From the NCBI RefSeq assembly GCF_013408145.1, contig NZ_JACBZI010000001.1, forward strand, positions 3,424,001 through 3,488,000: a stretch of DNA of 64,000 nucleotides, in the 5' to 3' direction. A program made the position numbers and the translations under genes. The notes beneath the pieces are model-generated. The model saw nothing but the letters and a program-made list of their open reading frames with translations, did not search any database and was not told the DNA's origin. Below, in pieces: positions 60,323 through 64,000 of the stretch. The stretch's first letter is position 1. The number at the start of each line of letters is the position of its first letter. The stretch is from Nocardioides marinus. GTDB taxonomy: Bacteria > Actinomycetota > Actinomycetes > Propionibacteriales > Nocardioidaceae.

Positions 60323-60856
60323 TCAGCCGCGCAGCAGCGCGGCGATCTCCTCGGCCTGGCTGCCGCTCCACGGACCGCTGACCTGCAGGCTGCCGCCCAC
60401 GACACCGGCGACCATCGGGGCGTTGAGGACCAGCCCGTCGGCGAGCAGCGCGATCTGGGAGTCCGAGGAGGCGGCGTCGGAGGTGAGGTCCTCCATCGCC
60501 GCAGCGGCCTGGTCGTCCAGCACGATCTCGATGAGGTAGTCGTCGGCCGAGGCGCGCAGCTCCACGCTGACCACCCCGCCGTCCACCGCGGCCCGCCCGA
60601 GGCGGTAGCCGACGCCGTCGAGGGCGCAGGCCTCCACCTCGTCCTCGGCCGGCGCGTTGCCGGGGAGACCCAGGTCAGCGAGCGACTGCTCGTCGCCCAG
60701 CGCGGTGCAGCCGAGCCCGTCGGCCCCACCGAGCACGGGCCGCACCTGCAGGCCGTCGGCGGGAGGAGCGGCCTCGTCGTCGCCGCCGCAGCCGGTCAGG
60801 GCCAGGGAGGCGACGAGCAGGCCCACGACGGCGGGGGCGGTGGTGCGACGGCGCAT
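60323..60856 (-). CDS. Lipoprotein with a SecD P1-head-like domain
   Basis: 177 residues. Signal with lipobox LTGC (C23). The mature part opens LQVRPVLGG and ends with DSQIALLADGLVLNAPMVAGVVGGSLQVSGPWSGSQAEEIAALLRG, closely resembling the P1 head of SecD, where a similar block reads about LDGKVISAP...ITGNFT..EA..LA..LR. It has no membrane channel part, so it is a free-standing P1-like lipoprotein. Its ATG overlaps the upstream stop by one base (TGATG). Confidence 0.7.
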   Translation of the reverse strand: MRRRTTAPAVVGLLVASLALTGCGGDDEAAPPADGLQVRPVLGGADGLGCTALGDEQSLADLGLPGNAPAEDEVEACALDGVGYRLGRAAVDGGVVSVELRASADDYLIEIVLDDQAAAAMEDLTSDAASSDSQIALLADGLVLNAPMVAGVVGGSLQVSGPWSGSQAEEIAALLRG

Positions 60857-61431
60857 CAGCCGACCGTCACCTTGATCTCGTTGGACGCCGTGCCGGTGTC
60901 GTTGTCGACGACCCGGAACCGGTTGACGCCCTGGAAGCTGGTCTGCACGAAGGTCGAGAAGGTCTCGTTGCTGACGACCGCCGTCACCGGGAAGTCCTGC
61001 CAGCCGCCGCTGGCGAACTTCTGCACCTGCAGGACCGACCCCTCACCGCCCGGGTAGACGCCGGTCAGGTCGATGTTCTCCATGACGCCCACCGAGGTCT
61101 GGCCGGCCGAGAGGGTGATCTCGTCCTGCTCCGGCTCCTCGGACTCCGACTCCTCCGGCTCCGCGGGCTGGCTCTGCGACTCGCCACCGTCCTCGGACGG
61201 CGCCAGCGTGATGAGCGGTCCGGAGGGCCCGTCGGTCGGCGAGGGCTTGGGCAGGTAGAAGTCGACGTCGTCGGAGACGGTCTCGGCGGACGGGTCCTCG
61301 CCGATGCCGAGGAAGCGGGTCGCGCCGAGCGCCACGCCACCGAGCACGAGCCCGACCACCAGGCCGACGGACACGAGGGCGACCAGCCCCGTGAGCACGG
61401 GGTGGTCCTCGGTCCGGAGCCTGTCGATCAC
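60856..61431 (-). CDS. Membrane-anchored extracytoplasmic protein, unknown family
   Basis: 191 residues. One N-terminal helix (~12-38), an acidic Ser/Glu/Pro-rich linker (~65-105, EESESEEPEQDE), and a ~85-residue beta-rich domain (TLSAGQTSVGVMENIDLTGVYPGG...VNRFRVVDNDTGTASNEIKVTV) like Ig-type or carbohydrate-binding strands. Coupled to the SecD-P1-like lipoprotein downstream. Confidence 0.65.
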   Translation of the reverse strand: MIDRLRTEDHPVLTGLVALVSVGLVVGLVLGGVALGATRFLGIGEDPSAETVSDDVDFYLPKPSPTDGPSGPLITLAPSEDGGESQSQPAEPEESESEEPEQDEITLSAGQTSVGVMENIDLTGVYPGGEGSVLQVQKFASGGWQDFPVTAVVSNETFSTFVQTSFQGVNRFRVVDNDTGTASNEIKVTVG

Positions 61432-61503
61432 GCGCCCATCATCGCGGAGACGTCCAGCCCTTCCAAGCCGGGTCCCCGGCGACGAGCCGTGCTCCCGACG
61501 AGG

Positions 61504-62001
61504 TCACCTCGGGGAGAGGACGACCACGGGGATGTCGCGGTCGGTCCACACGGCGTACTTCGCGAAGTCGGCGTACAGGTCGACCAGCAGCGGCCAGAGC
61601 CGCTCCTTCTCCGCGGGGCTCGCCCGGTGGGCGTGCACCGGGACGTCGCGGCGGCCGGGGAGGCTCACCGTGCAGTCGGGGGCGGCCATCAGGTTGTGGA
61701 ACCACTGCGGGTTCTTCGGGAGCCCGCCCTGGGAGGCGACGATCACCAGGTCGGCGTCGGGGCCCTCCCCGTCGCGCAGGTAGAGCAGGGGCGTGGTGAA
61801 CACGGTGCCGGACTTGCGGCCGACGTGGTGCAGCAGCAGCGTCGGGACCGGCTTCTTCCAGCCGGCGCCGATGCGCCAGTACTTGCCGATGCGGCCGTTG
61901 GTCAGGCGGAAGACCTTGACCTGCGCCTTGGCGCCGTACTTGATGATCCGGGCGGTCCAGGGGCTGTCGAGGCCCGGGGGACGCTCGTCGGGGAGACCCA
62001 T
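61504..62001 (-). CDS. Nitroreductase/quinone reductase family protein (deazaflavin-dependent, DUF385)
   Basis: 165 residues. The Ddn-like pattern is present: LLLHHVGRKSGTVFTTPLLYLRDG, VIVASQGGLPKNPQWFHNLMAAPDCTV, as in F420H2-dependent quinone reductases. Start uncertain between ATG 62001 (one-base overlap TGATG with the upstream stop) and GTG 62004. Part of the divergent KstR-site module. Confidence 0.88.
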   Translation of the reverse strand: MGLPDERPPGLDSPWTARIIKYGAKAQVKVFRLTNGRIGKYWRIGAGWKKPVPTLLLHHVGRKSGTVFTTPLLYLRDGEGPDADLVIVASQGGLPKNPQWFHNLMAAPDCTVSLPGRRDVPVHAHRASPAEKERLWPLLVDLYADFAKYAVWTDRDIPVVVLSPR

Positions 62002-62432
62002 CACAGACCCCTCTTCCAGACGACCTCTTCGACGAGCTTGCGGGAGCGCCAGCCGTCGGGGGTGCGGACCATCGTGTGGTGGTAGAGCCCACCGACCTCG
62101 ACGATCTTCTCACCACCCTGGCCGTCGGCCATCGGCATCGGGTTGTCGAAGTAGGCCACGCACTGCAGCTCGTCGGCGCCCTCGACCCACGGGACGTCGA
62201 CCTGGCCGATGGTGTGCATCCGCTTCGGGAAGAAGGCGGGCAGCATCTCCGCGAGCCAGGGCTTCACCACCGCGAAGGTGTCGTGGATGCCGCCGGACTG
62301 GACGTAGTCGATGTCGGCATCGGGCGTGAAGACGGTGTCGAGCAGGTCCCAGTCGCCGGTGTCGATCGCGCGGGTGTAGCGGGTGACGACGTCGGCGATC
62401 TCGAGCCGGTCGCTGATCTCCTGGAGGTCCAC
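62001..62432 (-). CDS. SnoaL-like (NTF2-fold) protein
   Basis: 143 residues. DRLEIADVVTRYTRAIDTGDWDLLDTVFTPDADIDYVQSGG is the SnoaL-like nuclear-transport-factor-2 start, with the conserved helices and cavity strands following (MHTIGQVDVPWVEGADELQCVAYFDNP). Members isomerise, hydrate or dehydrate cyclic substrates. The GTG 62432 lies 22 nt from the KstR-type operator. The next gene starts at its stop, so they are coupled. Confidence 0.82.
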   Translation of the reverse strand: MDLQEISDRLEIADVVTRYTRAIDTGDWDLLDTVFTPDADIDYVQSGGIHDTFAVVKPWLAEMLPAFFPKRMHTIGQVDVPWVEGADELQCVAYFDNPMPMADGQGGEKIVEVGGLYHHTMVRTPDGWRSRKLVEEVVWKRGL

Positions 62433-62453
62433 GGGGACACTCTGGCAGATTTC

Positions 62454-62467
62454 TAGAACACGTTCTA
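62454..62467. promoter_or_regulatory. KstR-type operator between divergent oxidoreductase genes
   Basis: TAGAACACGTTCTA fits the published KstR motif TNNAACNNGTTNNA at every fixed position and is a near-perfect palindrome. It overlaps TACTGT, the probable -10 of the plus-strand gene (6 nt before ATG 62478). KstR represses sterol catabolism genes in mycobacteria and Rhodococcus. Confidence 0.8.
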
Positions 62468-62477
62468 CTGTGCAGTC

Positions 62478-63356
62478 ATGAGGTTCACCTACGCCGAGGC
62501 GATGACGCAGGCCAGCTACTACGCCCCGCTGGCCCAGGCCGCCGAGGCCGCCGGCTACACGTCGATGACGGTGGCGGACTCCCTGATCTACCCGGAGAGC
62601 TCGGACTCGAAGTACCCCTACACCGACACCGGGGACCGCGAGTTCCTCGACGGCAAGGAGTTCATCGAGACGATGGTGCTCTGCGCCCACCTCTTCGCGC
62701 ACACGACGACGCTGCGGTTGACGCCGTTCGTGCTCAAGCTGCCGGTCCGCCCGCCGGTGCTGGTCGCCAAGCAGGCCTCGTCGCTGGCCCACCTCTCCGG
62801 CGGCCGCCTGGGTCTCGGCGTCGGCCTCTCCCCCTGGCCCGAGGACTTCGACGCCCTCGGGGTGCCGTGGGAGCGGCGCGGCAAGCGGATGGACGAGTGC
62901 ATGGACATCCTCAAGGGCCTGACCACCGGCGAGTTCTTCTCCTACTCCGGGGAGTTCTACGAGATCGAGTCGCTCAAGCAGTGCCCCGGCGCCCCCTCGC
63001 CGATCCCGCTGCTGGTCGGCGGCCACGTCGACGCCGCGCTGCGCCGTGCGGTGCGCAAGGGCGACGGCTGGATGCACGCCGGCGGCGACGGCGAGGAGCT
63101 CGACCGGCTGCTCAAGCGCCTCGCCGAGATCCGCGCGGAGGAGGGCGATGACCGCGACGACTTCGAGGTGCACGTCATCTCCTACGACGCCTACACCGTC
63201 GACGGCATCAAGCGCCTGGAGGACAAGGGCGTCACCGACTGCATCGTCGGCTTCCGCGTGCCCTACATCAAGGGCCCGGACACCGAGCCGCTCGAGGACA
63301 AGATCAAGCACCTCGAGCAGTACGCCGAGAACGTCATCGCCAAGGTCAACGGCTGA
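62478..63356 (+). CDS. LLM-class F420/flavin-dependent oxidoreductase
   Basis: 292 residues with the luciferase-like barrel: AAEAAGYTSMTVADS, TTTLRLTPFVLKLPVRPPVLVAKQASSLAHLSGGRLGLGVGLS and GGHVDAALRRAVRKGDGWMHAG. Belongs to the F420-dependent or flavin monooxygenase superfamily. The ATG is 6 nt after TACTGT, probably leaderless. Controlled with the divergent genes by the KstR-type site; steroid side-chain or ring chemistry is the inferred role. Confidence 0.88.
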   Translation: MRFTYAEAMTQASYYAPLAQAAEAAGYTSMTVADSLIYPESSDSKYPYTDTGDREFLDGKEFIETMVLCAHLFAHTTTLRLTPFVLKLPVRPPVLVAKQASSLAHLSGGRLGLGVGLSPWPEDFDALGVPWERRGKRMDECMDILKGLTTGEFFSYSGEFYEIESLKQCPGAPSPIPLLVGGHVDAALRRAVRKGDGWMHAGGDGEELDRLLKRLAEIRAEEGDDRDDFEVHVISYDAYTVDGIKRLEDKGVTDCIVGFRVPYIKGPDTEPLEDKIKHLEQYAENVIAKVNG

Positions 63357-63373
63357 GTCCGGGGGCAGCTGAG

Positions 63374-64000
63374 ATGTCGCACGCACCCCACGGCACCGAG
63401 CCGCTGGCCAACCCCGACGTCGAGGGCACCGACGGGTCCTGGGACCTCACCGCCCCCCTGCGCGAGGCCATCGCCGAGGGCGAGCGGCTGATCGCCGCCG
63501 CGCCCTTCATCCGCACCGAGGCCGACCTGCTCGAGGGCTACGACTACCTCGCCGGGCGGATCCGGATGGCGATGCAGACCGCCTTCGACTACGACCTCGA
63601 CCGGCCGCTGTTCGTCCAGCCGACCCACCAGTTCTCCCGGCAGGGCCTGGACAACCCCGACGCGATGTACTTCAACGCCTACCTCCGCGAGGGCGTCGAG
63701 TACGTCGTCCGCGGCCGCCGCGGTACCTCGGCCGACCTGTCCTTCCAGGTGATGGGCGGCGCCTACACCGCCGACTCCGCGGCCACGTCGCTGATGGCCT
63801 TCGACGACCGCGAGCTCGAGCGCGACGCCGAGGGCAACTTCGAGTTCACCTACACCGCCGAGCCGGGCGCCAAGACGCTCATCGTGCGGGAGGTCTTCTG
63901 CGACTGGGACACCGAGGAGCCGGGCTGGATCTCGATCGAGCGCACCGACACCCTGGGCGCTGCCGCGAAGCCGCTGTCCCGGGCGCTGCTGACCAAGAAG
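63374..64000 (+). CDS. DUF1214-like protein of a steroid-type locus (3' end beyond window)
   Basis: The first 209 residues are present and the rest continue past 64000. GYDYLAGRIRMAMQTAFDYDLDRPLFVQPTHQFSRQGLDNPDAMYFNAYLREGVEYVVRG and the later SIERTDTLG are typical of a family I know from actinobacterial steroid and lipid gene clusters, distantly like DUF1214 proteins. No catalytic role is established. It follows the LLM gene by 17 nt and is probably cotranscribed. Confidence 0.6.
   Translation, partial: MSHAPHGTEPLANPDVEGTDGSWDLTAPLREAIAEGERLIAAAPFIRTEADLLEGYDYLAGRIRMAMQTAFDYDLDRPLFVQPTHQFSRQGLDNPDAMYFNAYLREGVEYVVRGRRGTSADLSFQVMGGAYTADSAATSLMAFDDRELERDAEGNFEFTYTAEPGAKTLIVREVFCDWDTEEPGWISIERTDTLGAAAKPLSRALLTKK

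Overview
The window is about 72% G+C actinobacterial chromosome, most like Nocardioides or a close relative. This rests on the codon bias, GTG starts, short gaps, HspR/HAIR heat-shock control, an archaeal-type class I lysyl-tRNA synthetase, F420-type enzymes and several families of extragenic palindromes of a kind common in Nocardioidaceae. Taxonomy is inferred from gene content, not from a marker gene. No rRNA, tRNA, CRISPR array or prophage was recognised.

Layout. 1-19 kb is a dispersed purine cluster, mostly on the minus strand: purL (cut by the left edge), purS-purQ, purC, purB, purD and purA. Among them lie a secreted DUF1906/peptidoglycan-binding protein, an N-acetylmuramoyl-L-alanine amidase, an acyl-CoA ligase, an MFS exporter and PEP carboxylase. 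19-28 kb holds a lipid/diacylglycerol kinase, a TrmB/LuxR-type regulator, class I lysS, a YeiH-type transporter with a divergent LysR gene, a PIG-L deacetylase, a DUF3151 gene and class II fructose-bisphosphate aldolase. 28-33 kb encodes secreted proteins, including two tandem M14 zinc carboxypeptidase paralogues. 33-38 kb has an RNA methyltransferase, an intact IS481-family element, and a DedA gene whose 3' end overlaps that of a convergent DUF368 gene (both families move undecaprenyl phosphate), then pyrE and an aminotransferase.

38-49 kb holds a membrane protein, a Cys-cluster/pentapeptide fusion, an 8-unit 42-bp palindrome array, clpB, a three-gene membrane and signalling locus ending in a receiver-PAS-histidine kinase protein, and an Abi-alpha(DUF4393)-DUF445 pair. 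49-56 kb is amylosucrase facing the dnaK-grpE-dnaJ-hspR operon. HspR-type (HAIR) operators lie before both dnaK and clpB, so the two loci form one regulon. 56-64 kb has small metabolic genes, a SecD-P1-like lipoprotein pair, and at the right edge a divergent module of F420/flavin and SnoaL-like enzymes sharing a perfect KstR-type operator. That suggests steroid or sterol catabolism.

Two features run through the window. Many genes have a TAnnnT-like hexamer 6-8 nt before the start codon and no Shine-Dalgarno, as expected for leaderless mRNAs. Gene ends are marked by at least four families of imperfect palindromes, one of which supplies the stop codons of its neighbours and one of which shows compensatory base changes in its stem.
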